A stretch of DNA of 64,000 nucleotides from Bryobacteraceae bacterium (GCA_019187195.1 JABAQT010000030.1:123236-187235), one strand, 5' to 3'. Counted from the stretch's first letter, positions 44,728-53,233 are shown. A program made the numbers and translations. The notes: generated by a model not told the origin, from the letters alone.

Positions 44728-44756
44728 CCCGGTACCCGAACGGTACCGGGTTTTTT
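44728..44756 (+). terminator. Rho-independent terminator/attenuator before the hydrolase gene
   Basis: A perfect 9-bp stem CCCGGTACC / GGTACCGGG with a five-base loop (CGAAC) is followed at once by TTTTTT. It lies 50 bases upstream of the hydrolase ATG with no gene before it on this strand. It therefore ends a small transcript or acts as an attenuator. Confidence 0.88.
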
Positions 44757-44805
44757 CTTGCGGGTCTGTTTTGCGCTACACTGACGGTTTCTCACAGTAC
44801 AAACG

Positions 44806-45819
44806 ATGTTCAGTTACGCCAAATGGATTGACCGCTGGGAATTCGACCTGGCGACGAAAGACAGCAACCGCGTAGTGCGGCCGTTTGACTGGGGCGCGGA
44901 GTGGTTTCTGAATCCTCCGCCGAACGGCAACGCTCCCCAGGCGATGCGGGAATTCGTCGAACGCTCGGTGGCCGATTCCGGCAATTTCTTTTCGGCGCCC
45001 ACGCCGGAAGATTTCCGGCTCGAGGGAAACCATCTCACCTTCACCAGCGCGGTCCGGTCACCGTATCCGGAAAACAATACCGTCCATGGAATCTACTTCC
45101 CGGCGCCCAAACACCGCGGGCGGGCGGTGGTTGTGCTGCCGCAATGGAATTCCGACGCGGGAGGTCACCTTGGTCTGTGTAAGCTACTGAACCAGTTCGG
45201 TCTATCGGCTTTACGGATGAGCATGGCCTACCATGACCGGCGCATGCCGGCTGAACTCGAGCGGGCCGATTATCACGTCTCATCGAACATCGGACGGACG
45301 ATCCATGCCTCGCGGCAATCCGTGATCGATGTGCGCGCATGCCTGACATGGCTCGAGCGGCAGGGATACACCAAACTGGCGATACTCGGCACCAGCTTGG
45401 GCTCGTGTGTGGCGTTTATCACCACGGCGCATGACGCGCGCGTACGCTGCGGCGTGTTCAACCATGTGTCGATGTACTTTTCAGACGTCGTCTGGACGGG
45501 ATTGTCTACCCAGCATGTCAGGCGCGGTGTCGAACAGCAATTGACGCAGGATGGCCTGCGGCGGTATTGGTCAGTCATCAGCCCCGCAACCTACCTGGAC
45601 CGGCTGCACGGGCGCGATCTGAAGAGTCTGCTTGTGTGGGCGAAATACGACACGACCTTCCTGCCCGAATACAGCCTTCAGGTGCTCGAAGCGTTCAAGA
45701 AAAAGCGCTTCCCTCATGAAGTTTTCATGTTGCCGTGCGCGCACTACACCACGGGGAAGTTTCCGTTCAACTGGATGGATGGGCTCGCAATGTGCGGCTT
45801 CCTGCGCAGGAATCTCTGA
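44806..45819 (+). CDS. Alpha/beta hydrolase of the abhydrolase-18-like family
   Basis: 337 residues without a signal peptide. Text HGIYFPAPKHRGRAVVVLPQ gives the first core strands. The nucleophile elbow is GTSLGS (Ser197). The acid lies in LLVWAKYDTTFLPE and the His in LPCAHYTTG near the C-terminus. The length and the RxMSMAYHDRRMP segment suggest the PF09752-like group. The substrate is unknown. It may be controlled by the upstream terminator and palindrome. Confidence 0.85.
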   Translation: MFSYAKWIDRWEFDLATKDSNRVVRPFDWGAEWFLNPPPNGNAPQAMREFVERSVADSGNFFSAPTPEDFRLEGNHLTFTSAVRSPYPENNTVHGIYFPAPKHRGRAVVVLPQWNSDAGGHLGLCKLLNQFGLSALRMSMAYHDRRMPAELERADYHVSSNIGRTIHASRQSVIDVRACLTWLERQGYTKLAILGTSLGSCVAFITTAHDARVRCGVFNHVSMYFSDVVWTGLSTQHVRRGVEQQLTQDGLRRYWSVISPATYLDRLHGRDLKSLLVWAKYDTTFLPEYSLQVLEAFKKKRFPHEVFMLPCAHYTTGKFPFNWMDGLAMCGFLRRNL

Positions 45820-45883
45820 CACGTCCTGCTGTGGTGTCTCGATCAACACTACAAGATGTTGGGCCAGGAAAACCATTTTGGGG

Positions 45884-45913
45884 TTGACACACCCCTTCTT
45901 TCGGAATTAGTAT
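45884..45913 (+). promoter_or_regulatory. Sigma70-type promoter of the small RNA locus
   Basis: Perfect -35 TTGACA (45884-45889), 18 bases of spacing, and -10 TAGTAT (45908-45913, four of six consensus positions). The expected start point is near 45920. Such a clear promoter is rare in the window. Confidence 0.7.
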
Positions 45914-45951
45914 TGGATATCACTGAGAAAGGAGGTGGTCCAGTCAAATAT

Positions 45952-45999
45952 ATGAGTACTGGTAGTAGATATTCCACGCGCGAGGTGGCCGACTGCTGA
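45952..45999 (+). CDS. 15-codon short ORF in the small RNA locus
   Basis: The sequence reads MSTGSRYSTREVADC, then TGA. The anti-16S-like GGAGG (45931-45935) is 16 bases upstream of the ATG, longer than the optimal 5-9, so initiation may be slow or the ribosome may pause. The next stop after the TGA is only five codons on. Translation is plausible but unproven. The peptide has no signal or membrane segment. Confidence 0.45.
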   Translation: MSTGSRYSTREVADC

Positions 46000-46131
46000 G
46001 TCGACCGTTCCTAACCTAGCTGGTTTCGTTCAGTGGCGAGGCCTATGTTCCCGTGGACCGGCCGCCTCTGCGCGAGGAGATGTGAATCCAGGCCTGTTTA
46101 GCCGAGGTTCGACATTTCGTACGGCTATCAA

Positions 46132-46166
46132 GAACCCCCGTAAAGCGATTGCGCTTTCGGGGGTTC
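46132..46166 (+). terminator. Strong intrinsic terminator of the small RNA locus
   Basis: GAACCCCCG (46132-46140) pairs with CGGGGGTTC (46158-46166), and an inner AAAGCG/CGCTTT stem with a four-base loop extends it to about 15 bp. A TTTT run lies just downstream, after GCA. It is upstream of the dCMP deaminase gene. Confidence 0.8.
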
Positions 46167-46224
46167 TCGCATTTTACGGCGCCTCCCGCAAGCATGCTCT
46201 CCCACAGTGGTAACATGACTCTCC

Positions 46225-46686
46225 ATGAGCGATATCCCCAACTGGGACGACTACTACCTCGAGATCTGCAAGGTGGTGGCGGCACGCAGCAAAGATCCGA
46301 ACACACAACTGGGATGCGTGATTGCCGGCCCGGCTCACGAGATCCGGACAACCGGCTACAATAGCTTTCCACGCGGCATTCGGGACGACGTGCCGGAACG
46401 CATGGCGCGGCCGGCGAAGTACTTGTGGATCGAACACGCCGAGCGCAACGCGATCTGCAACGCGGCGCGCTGCGGAACGCCGCTCGAAGGGTGCACCCTG
46501 TACGTCGAGATCATGCCCTGTATGGACTGCGCGCGGGCGATTGTACAGGCCGGCATCAGGGAAGTGATCGTTTCACAAGAGCGGATGGCGCAATACTCGA
46601 GCGATTACTACAACGAGCATTTCGGGATGGTGGAAGTGCTGTTCCGCGAGGCGGGAGTCAAGGTGCGGCGGCATCCTTCCCCGTAG
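46225..46686 (+). CDS. dCMP/cytidine deaminase family protein (ComEB-like)
   Basis: 153 residues. The zinc site is complete: His71-A-Glu73 (HAERNA) and Cys99-x-x-Cys102 (PCMDC). Text SKDPNTQLGCVI and GYNSFPRG is typical of the dCMP-deaminase/ComEB group. It converts dCMP to dUMP (or a related nucleotide) in the cytoplasm, feeding thymidylate synthesis. Convergent with the redox genes. Confidence 0.92.
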   Translation: MSDIPNWDDYYLEICKVVAARSKDPNTQLGCVIAGPAHEIRTTGYNSFPRGIRDDVPERMARPAKYLWIEHAERNAICNAARCGTPLEGCTLYVEIMPCMDCARAIVQAGIREVIVSQERMAQYSSDYYNEHFGMVEVLFREAGVKVRRHPSP

Positions 46687-46689
46687 CGT

Positions 46690-47220
46690 TTATTGGCGCA
46701 CGGGGATCAGGGACTTGAGGTCCATACCGCTTGACCCACTCGCGGGCGCGGGCAACGCAATCGAGACATCGATGTTCTTGCAGATGGATTCGGTGCACGC
46801 CTGCCCGCGGATGGCGATGCGGCCCGCGGCGCGCTGCTTCGTCTTGGCGGCGAACAGAGCACGGGTGTCGAATCCCCATGTGTACCAGCGTATGTCCGGT
46901 TTGGAAAAATCCTTCGGTTCGCTCTGGAGCCAGCCCCCTTCGGCCTCAAGGCCATCCACGAACCGGATTTCCGTGGGACGCTCGATGCCGAGCGAGGGCT
47001 TGCCGGCGAGTTTTTCCGCCTGCCGCTGTTTGTTGTCCATGGCGAAGGTGTGCCAGCCGGGCTCGATGGCGGTTTCGACCACCACATAGTCTCCGCTCCA
47101 GCGGGCACGATAGGTCAGGCACCGTTTGCCGTCATGCTGGACTTCGACGGGACCGGTCCACTCGGCGTTTCCAATCGCGGCCTGTGAAAGAAGCGCTACG
47201 ATAGCCAGAAGTCTGTTCAT
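46690..47220 (-). CDS. Exported DsbD alpha-domain-like (DsbC/DsbD N-terminal) protein
   Basis: 176 residues with a signal peptide (MNRLLAIVALLSQAAIGNA). The immunoglobulin-like DsbD-N pattern shows in PGWHTFAMDNKQRQ and RFVDGLEAEG. The redox cysteines are C142 and C147 in GQACTESICKN. In DsbD this domain receives electrons from a membrane domain and reduces periplasmic disulfides. Here it is a separate protein without the membrane part. It is coupled to the selenoprotein gene by a 4-base overlap, so the two may form a periplasmic thiol/selenol relay. Confidence 0.85.
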   Translation of the reverse strand: MNRLLAIVALLSQAAIGNAEWTGPVEVQHDGKRCLTYRARWSGDYVVVETAIEPGWHTFAMDNKQRQAEKLAGKPSLGIERPTEIRFVDGLEAEGGWLQSEPKDFSKPDIRWYTWGFDTRALFAAKTKQRAAGRIAIRGQACTESICKNIDVSIALPAPASGSSGMDLKSLIPVRQ

Positions 47221-48464
47221 TTTCGAAAGCTCATGCGGTAGGTTCTGAGGGGCATCTCGAGTCGTTTGCCGTCGCGAAGGACGCTGAGAGTGACGGAATC
47301 CCCCGCTGTCTTGCGAAGCTTGATATACAACTCGGCGGTGTTGGCGTCGGGGTCGCGCTGTACTCCATCGACGGCGTAGACGATGTCGCCGGTGCGCAGG
47401 TCATGGCTCTTCATCATACGGGCGAAGTTATCGACATGTGTGACCATGCTCGCAAAGCCGTCTTTTTCGAGTCCGCTGTCGCGCTTCTCGTCGCCGGTAA
47501 GCGGGCGTGAATCGAAATAGGCCCGAGGATCGACGGTGAGTTGGCGGAAGCGAATATCGGTCCACCACCAGCGAACGGGAAGCGTGACCGTGAGTGGAAT
47601 GTCTGTGCCATCCCGGCTCACGGTGAAGCGTGCCTGCCTGGCGCGGCGGTCGACCTTGTCATAGGCGTATTGCAGATCGGCGAAGGTCCATACGGCGGCG
47701 CCGTCAAGCGCCGCGATCCGGTCGCCGCTTCTCATGCCGGCCGCGGCGGCGGGGCCTTTTGCCTCCTTCACCACCAGTCCCTTCGGTATGTCGATATAGA
47801 TGCCTATGGTCCGTGGATCGGGGGAGCGGTACATGTGGGTGATCTTATCCAGGGTTCCGTCCTTTTCGCGGTGAACATTCTGGAAATCACCGATCAGGTG
47901 ACACTCGACGCAGTTGTTCTGCGCGTAGGTGCGCTCGACGAGGAGAGGAAAATCACGCGGAGACATGGGCTTTGGCCGCGGGGTGGCCGGGAGTTTTCCC
48001 TCCAGGTGTTGTTGATGCAGTTCGAGGCCCTTCCTGAGCGCCAGCTCGAGACTGTCGAGGCTGAGGAAGGTATCCTGGGAAGCCCCGTCGCGCCCGCCGT
48101 AGCGCAGGTAGATCTGCTCATCGGCGTTGAGTATGAAAAAGTAGAGCGTGTTGTAGCGATCGTAATCGAACAGTCCGATATCGACGTCATCCATGCGCGG
48201 GATGCGCACGCACACGTACTGGCTCATCAGCTTTCCGCGGGGTGAATCTTTGGGTGACAGCACAACCTGTGCGTCAAAAACGCGTCCGGCGATTCAAGCT
48301 TCGCAACGGAACTCGAGGAAGATGGGCTTCTGAGTTCGCTTTGCCTCCCGGAGCGCCGCCTGGTAGTTGTCAAGCCAGGGGATGCCTTCGTCCTGCGCGG
48401 TGAGTGCGCTGGTTGCGAAGAGAGCTAGGAAAAACGTGAGGAGCATGCTGTTTCGCGTGGACAT
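47217..48464 (-). CDS. Thioredoxin-like/PDZ selenoprotein with CxxU motif and in-frame UGA
   Basis: 415 residues if the UGA at 48294-48296 is read as selenocysteine. The reading frame is the same on both sides, so this is neither a frameshift nor two genes. The start at 48464 (ATG) opens a signal peptide (MSTRNSMLLTFFLALFATSALTAQ). A thioredoxin-like segment follows with KPIFLEFRCEA, the UGA, then IAGRVFDAQVV. The redox motif is thus C54-E-A-U57. A heme-like CxxCH (C185-V-E-C-H189) lies next, then two PDZ domains (about 220-300 and 345-415). The architecture matches what I recall as 'Trx7/PDZ (seleno)protein'. A SECIS-like hairpin follows the UGA. It is exported and redox-active. It needs SelA, SelB and tRNA-Sec, which are not in this window. 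Confidence 0.85.
48255..48276 (-). promoter_or_regulatory. Bacterial SECIS-like hairpin after the in-frame UGA
   Basis: On the minus strand, TGACGCAC and GTGC-T-GTCA form an eight-pair stem with one bulged U around the loop AGGUU. The loop lies about 26-30 bases after the UGA, within the usual bacterial window. The bulged U and a GGU in the loop are the features SelB recognises in E. coli fdhF. Confidence 0.78.
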
Positions 48465-48551
48465 CGTCACTACCTGGGATGATACCACGCGCGCCCGAAA
48501 CCGCTCTTGTGAAGAGACTTCCATCGAATGAGTGCCTCGCGGCAGCTCCGT

Positions 48552-49739
48552 TCAGAGCTTATCCTGCAACAGAGCGCGGCTCATGTTGTGAAGAGAGATC
48601 TGCATGGGAGAGGCGTCGGGCCACTCGGGCGGCGGCGGCAAACTCGGCTTGGCCACGCTCGCGCGGGAGCAGAGTTCTTCGAAAAGCGCCACCAGAGCAG
48701 GGTCGCGCCACCCTCTGGTGGACTCTTCCTGAATCATCTGCATGGCTTCGGCATGCGGGAAAGCGCGCTTGTAGGAACGCTCGCTGGTGAGAGCGTCGTA
48801 GACATCGGCAATCTGCAAAATACGGGCGAGAAGGGGAATCTGTTCGCCGCGCAGGCAATCGGGGTAGCCGGTGCCATCCCAACGTTCGTGATGGTTGCGG
48901 ATGATCGGCAGCACAGTCCCGAGGCTTTTCATCGGGCGGCAGATCTCCTCCCCCTTCGTCGTATGGGAGCGCATGACAACCCACTCCTCTTCCGTGAGTT
49001 GCCCGCGCTTGAAAAGAATGTGGTCCGGAACCGCGATCTTACCGATGTCATGAAGGTAACCACCGCGATAGAGTGCGACCAGCTCGGGCCGCGAAAGACC
49101 GAGAGCCATGCCGAGAGCCACACTGTAAGTTGCGATCCGCTGGCAATGATCTCCAGTGTTCTTATCACGCTGCTCGATAGCCTGGGCGAGCGCGAAGAGG
49201 ATCGTTTCTGCCTCCTCGAGGGAATCGACCGCCGCCTTGTGGCGCAACAGCGACTGAATGCGTGTCCGCACCAGCGCCGGAGAGAGCGGCTTGAGAAGAA
49301 ATTCATCGGCGCCCGCCGACAGCCCCATGATTTCGTTCTCCACACCCTGGACGCTGGTAATGATCAGTACGGGAACAAACTGTGTCTTGCGATTCGACTT
49401 CAGCCAGCGGCAGAAATCGACACCGTTGGTTTCCGGAAGCATAAGATCGAGAATGATAAGATCCACCGGCTGAGTCTCAATCTCGATAACCGCTTCCGAA
49501 GCGCGGCCGGCCTCCACGATGTGATAAGGCTCCGTCCGGAGCATGGCCCTCAGCAGCCTTCGGGATACATCGGAATTGTCGACAACCAGTATCGTGGGCG
49601 AACGGCCCGATTCCCACAGCGTGCGGTCAATGGTGAACGCGGCGGGATTGAGGCCCGCGGGGTTGCTCACCGGTGCGGGAATAGCCTCAATGCCGAGTAT
49701 TCGATAGTCCTGATTCGCTACCGGATTGATGAACTTCAT
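48552..49739 (-). CDS. Response regulator with HD-GYP c-di-GMP phosphodiesterase domain
   Basis: 395 residues from ATG 49739; a GTG at 49760 is possible. The receiver domain (about 47-165) has TILVVDNSD, the phosphoacceptor in LIILDLMLPE and the conserved Lys in LLKPLSP. The HD-GYP domain (about 175-340) has GYLHDIGKIAVPD and ERWDGTGYP, with a conserved metal-binding set. These proteins degrade c-di-GMP when activated by phosphorylation. No partner kinase is adjacent; the closest candidate (58005-59918) is about 8 kb away. An N-terminal extension of about 45 residues is unassigned. Confidence 0.93.
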   Translation of the reverse strand: MKFINPVANQDYRILGIEAIPAPVSNPAGLNPAAFTIDRTLWESGRSPTILVVDNSDVSRRLLRAMLRTEPYHIVEAGRASEAVIEIETQPVDLIILDLMLPETNGVDFCRWLKSNRKTQFVPVLIITSVQGVENEIMGLSAGADEFLLKPLSPALVRTRIQSLLRHKAAVDSLEEAETILFALAQAIEQRDKNTGDHCQRIATYSVALGMALGLSRPELVALYRGGYLHDIGKIAVPDHILFKRGQLTEEEWVVMRSHTTKGEEICRPMKSLGTVLPIIRNHHERWDGTGYPDCLRGEQIPLLARILQIADVYDALTSERSYKRAFPHAEAMQMIQEESTRGWRDPALVALFEELCSRASVAKPSLPPPPEWPDASPMQISLHNMSRALLQDKL

Positions 49740-49902
49740 AGGGGAGGCGGCTCCGGTCACACCTACCCTATCGGAGGAAAGAGAAGGAAGGTTTAGAACG
49801 GCGTTGCACTTCGGCGCCCATGGGCAATATGACGCAGTGGGGAATAGGTAATATCCCCCGGCAGGTCATAGTGTGCTTTACTCTTGTTTACGGCTGTACG
49901 CA

Positions 49903-52900
49903 ATGCCCCCCCTCCCTCGGTTCGCCCTCCTCTTCCCCAGCCTCGTCTTCTTGACAGCGGCCTTCGGACAATCAAGCCGCGGCACGGTCAACGGACGGGC
50001 GACGGATCCCTCCACGGCCGTGATCAGCGGAGCCACGGTGGAACTGCTTTCGGTTACAACGGGTGTGAGGCGGCAAACCATCTCCAACGAGTCCGGCTAT
50101 TACCGCTTCGACGCCGTGGATCTGGGCAACTATGAGGTAATCGTCACGGCCAGCGGATTCCGGCAACTGAAGACCGCTCCATTCGAGGTGGTGGCAAACC
50201 AGGTGCGCACCGTCGATACGCAACTCGAAGTGGGCGAGCAGAAGAACGTGGTTCAGGTTGTGGCGGAGGCGGTCCAATTGCAGGTGGAGGCTCCCGTCCG
50301 GGGAGCGAACGTGGGACCGGTACAGATCACACGCTTGCCGGTGCCGGCGCGAAACCCGGTGGCATTGGCGCTGACCGCTCCCGGAGTGAGCAGCAACCGG
50401 TCCGCTCCCGGGGTGGCGACTTTCGCGGTGAATGGAGCACGCGGCCGGTCGAACAATTTTCTCATCGATGGCACGGAAAACAACGACATTTCGGTGGCCG
50501 GCCAGGGGTTCCAGATCACCAACCCCGATGCGGTGGAGGAAGTGTCGGTACAAACTTCGAATTTCGATGCGGAGTACGGGCGCGCGGGAGGAGCCGTGGT
50601 GAACGTGATCACCAGAGCAGGCACGAATGCCTATCACGGATCGGCGTCCTTTCTGCTGGATGTGACCAACGATGACGCGACCACTCTACTGCAATCGCTC
50701 GACCCATCGGTGACGCAAAGAGGGAAGCCGCTTCCGGGCGCCGACCAGTGGTGGGGTGGAACGCTCGGCGGACCGTTGGTGAGGAATAGGTTGTTTTTCT
50801 TCCAGGCCTTCCAGCAGCGGCGGCAGCGTTCGAGCGGATCGAGCGACGTGGCGGCGCCGGACGCGGGCGGAAGGGCCACTCTGAACGCGCTCTTTCCCAA
50901 GGGGACCAATCCCCGTGTGGATCTGTTCAACGCGGTGACGGCGGGCTTGAGCGGCGAGGCGAACAGGTTCCCCGTAGCGCTGGGGAACGGCAGGCCCGAC
51001 ATCGGGTTCGGGCTCGCGATTACGAGTTATCCTCAAACCCTCAGGGACCGGCAAACCACGACACGTATTGATTATGCGTTGTCGGAGAGGAATCAGTTGA
51101 GCGGCCGGTATCTATACGACGACACCCTCAACCCGGTGTCCGCGATCAACCTTCCGGGTTTCATCACCTCACAGCGGAACCGCTATCAGAATGCGCTCGC
51201 CTCCTGGACGCGAGTGATTTCGCCGTCGATGACGAATGAACTGCGGCTGCCCTATAACCGCATCGGGTTGTCCTTTCCCAACGACGCCGCGGATCCGCTC
51301 GCGCAATCGCTCCCGCTCTACTCGATTGCCGGACTGACGGCATCCACGGTGGGACGGTCCATCGGCGGATACATGGGCGTCCAGACGAATCTCCCACAAG
51401 GGAGAATCGCCAACAACTACGGATTGCAGGATACGTTTTCGTCGATCCGGGGAAGTCATTCCTTCCGCATGGGTGCGGAACTGCTGTTGCAGCGATCGCG
51501 CCAGTACGCCCCGATCGCCGAGCGCGGCAGGATCGTCTACGCGGCGAGCGCGGGATACACGGGGTTTGCGAACTTCGTGGACGATTTCGGGGGTTCGGGC
51601 GGATCGGTGCAGCGCGATTTCGGCAGTCCCGCCTATTATCCGAATCTGTTCCGGCAGGCCTACTTCGCGCAGGATCGCTGGCGCGTCCGGCCGTCGCTGA
51701 CGCTGACGCTGGGAATCCGGTACGAATACTTCGGCTTACCGATGAATTCACTACGCACGCCAGCGTACGAAGGTATCTTCAACATAGATCCCGTTGCCTT
51801 CACCGGCCCGTACTCCCTGCCAAACCAGGTGCGGGCAGACAAGAACAACTTCTCGCCTGCTTTCGGCCTTGCGTGGAGCCCCACTTCAGAGCGGGCCTTT
51901 CTGGAGAGATTGCTGGGGAAGCGCAAGACAGTGATCCGGACAGGCTTTCAGATGGGGTATGACTCGTTCTTTAACAACATCGCCTCGAATGCCGCCACAT
52001 CGACGCCGAACGTGGTGGTGGCGCAAGCGGTTTCCACGGTAAGCGAGGTGGAACCACGGGGCACACCGAATCTTTCCACCACTCTCCCGATCGTTCCCCG
52101 GCCGTTCAGCGCGCTTGACGGACAAAACGTAATTTGGAAAACGCTGGTGAACCCATACTATGAGCGCTGGTCCTTCGGCATCCAGAGAGAACTCACTCCG
52201 TCCACGGTGTTGGACGTCTCCTATGTCGGATCGAAGGGCACGAAACTGTTCGCCTCCGAGCAATTCAATCCCGTTGTGCCGGCTTCCATGAGGATCTTCC
52301 CCACAACCCCGGCCCCTATCCCGCCGGACCGGGCCGGTACGCGCTATGATCCGCTCTCGGGCTCGCGAGCCATCCGGACCAATAATGGTTCGTCCATCTA
52401 TCATTCTCTGCAGGTGAACCTGAGCAAGCGCGCGTCAAATGGCTTTTTCGGAAGTTTCGCGTATACGTGGTCGAAACTGCTCGATTATGGAAGTGAGATC
52501 TTTTCTTACAGCAACGCGGCTGCTGCTTCGGCCGTGCCGACTATCTTCGGCGGTCTCCCGGCGGAACGGGGCGTCTCGCTGTTCGACCGCACGCACCGTG
52601 CGGTGATCGTGTATGGCTATGATCTTCCGTGGATGAGGACGCGCAAGGGTGCGCTCGGACTGGTGGCAAGCGGGTGGAGCGTGTCGGGGATCACTTCGTT
52701 TGAGACGGGCGTCCCGGTGACTGTCAATAACGGCGTGGATGCGGACGGCATCGACGGCGCCAACGACCGGCCGGACTTCAACCCTCAGGGCCGGCCCGGA
52801 ACCCGCGCCGTGCCGTCCCCCGGGAGTTCGACGGGCTATGTCAATCCGGACCTGCCCGGGCAGCCGCCGATTGATCCCGCGGCGGCGCAGTACATTGCTC

Positions 52901-53223
52901 TGCCCCCGAATGCTTCCCCGGACCGCGTGAGGTCGGGCAACCTTGCCCGGAACACTTTTCGGTCGGCTCCAATGAGCAACTGGGATGTGAACCTGTTCAA
53001 GAGGGTGAACATCACAGAACGGCTGCGGGCGGAGTTGCGGACGGAGTTCTATAACATCTGGAATCATCCGCAGCGCGGACTGGGGAGCGTCAGCCCCTTC
53101 GCGCCGGCCGGCAGCACCCCCTCGAGCAACGTAACCAGTTCCGCCGCCGGGCAGTTCCTGAACCTGGGGATACTGGACGGCGGCGGACGGGTGATTCGCT
53201 ATCAGTTGAAGTTTATCTTTTGA
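49903..53223 (+). CDS. TonB-dependent receptor, Oar-like with carboxypeptidase-regulatory N-domain
   Basis: 1106 residues from the ATG at 49903, where a signal peptide starts (MPPLPRFALLFPSLVFLTAAFGQ). An N-terminal carboxypeptidase-regulatory beta domain (about 26-105: GTVNGRATDPSTAVISGATV) is followed by the plug (FLIDGTENND, ITNPDAVEEVSVQTSNFDAE) and a large barrel ending KFIF. This Oar-like type is very common in Acidobacteria. The ligand is unknown; SusD-like and transporter partners are absent. Outer-membrane, energised by TonB. Confidence 0.92.
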   Translation: MPPLPRFALLFPSLVFLTAAFGQSSRGTVNGRATDPSTAVISGATVELLSVTTGVRRQTISNESGYYRFDAVDLGNYEVIVTASGFRQLKTAPFEVVANQVRTVDTQLEVGEQKNVVQVVAEAVQLQVEAPVRGANVGPVQITRLPVPARNPVALALTAPGVSSNRSAPGVATFAVNGARGRSNNFLIDGTENNDISVAGQGFQITNPDAVEEVSVQTSNFDAEYGRAGGAVVNVITRAGTNAYHGSASFLLDVTNDDATTLLQSLDPSVTQRGKPLPGADQWWGGTLGGPLVRNRLFFFQAFQQRRQRSSGSSDVAAPDAGGRATLNALFPKGTNPRVDLFNAVTAGLSGEANRFPVALGNGRPDIGFGLAITSYPQTLRDRQTTTRIDYALSERNQLSGRYLYDDTLNPVSAINLPGFITSQRNRYQNALASWTRVISPSMTNELRLPYNRIGLSFPNDAADPLAQSLPLYSIAGLTASTVGRSIGGYMGVQTNLPQGRIANNYGLQDTFSSIRGSHSFRMGAELLLQRSRQYAPIAERGRIVYAASAGYTGFANFVDDFGGSGGSVQRDFGSPAYYPNLFRQAYFAQDRWRVRPSLTLTLGIRYEYFGLPMNSLRTPAYEGIFNIDPVAFTGPYSLPNQVRADKNNFSPAFGLAWSPTSERAFLERLLGKRKTVIRTGFQMGYDSFFNNIASNAATSTPNVVVAQAVSTVSEVEPRGTPNLSTTLPIVPRPFSALDGQNVIWKTLVNPYYERWSFGIQRELTPSTVLDVSYVGSKGTKLFASEQFNPVVPASMRIFPTTPAPIPPDRAGTRYDPLSGSRAIRTNNGSSIYHSLQVNLSKRASNGFFGSFAYTWSKLLDYGSEIFSYSNAAAASAVPTIFGGLPAERGVSLFDRTHRAVIVYGYDLPWMRTRKGALGLVASGWSVSGITSFETGVPVTVNNGVDADGIDGANDRPDFNPQGRPGTRAVPSPGSSTGYVNPDLPGQPPIDPAAAQYIALPPNASPDRVRSGNLARNTFRSAPMSNWDVNLFKRVNITERLRAELRTEFYNIWNHPQRGLGSVSPFAPAGSTPSSNVTSSAAGQFLNLGILDGGGRVIRYQLKFIF

Positions 53224-53233
53224 ATCTCGCGGG

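Larger units (their letters stand above)
44493..44805. other. 313-bp intergenic region with operator-like palindrome and plus-strand terminator
   Basis: No open reading frame of note. The region lies between the divergent starts of the MFS gene and the hydrolase gene. It contains a near-perfect 18-bp palindrome (44622-44639) and a strong plus-strand terminator (44728-44756), which ends about 50 bases before the hydrolase start. No upstream plus-strand gene exists for that terminator, so it must end a small RNA or a leader of the hydrolase gene. Confidence 0.6.
45920..46170 (+). ncRNA. Candidate small RNA with embedded short ORF
   Basis: The predicted transcript runs from the promoter to the stem at 46132-46166. 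The 5' part has GAAAGGAGGTGGTCC (45927-45941), which is complementary to nearly the whole conserved 3' tail of 16S rRNA (one mismatch to GAAAGGAGGTGATCC). It is followed by a 15-codon ORF. The middle (46000-46130) is GC-rich, with short self-complementary parts such as GAGGC/GCCTC. No protein-coding gene longer than 15 codons fits. It looks like a dual-function or ribosome-binding small RNA. I do not recognise an Rfam family by eye. Confidence 0.55.
45820..46224. other. 405-bp intergenic region carrying an RNA-like locus
   Basis: This stretch between the hydrolase and dCMP deaminase genes has a good sigma70-type promoter, a very strong Shine-Dalgarno-like sequence, a 15-codon ORF, a structured-looking GC-rich part and a strong terminator. 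It is best read as one transcript of about 250 bases (45920-46170). Confidence 0.6.

Noticed and set aside
48294..48524. Separate short gene ending at the TGA before the PDZ gene
   Set aside because: The frame continues exactly in phase after the TGA, and the TGA replaces the second residue of a CxxC motif with a SECIS-like stem after it, so one selenoprotein gene explains both parts.
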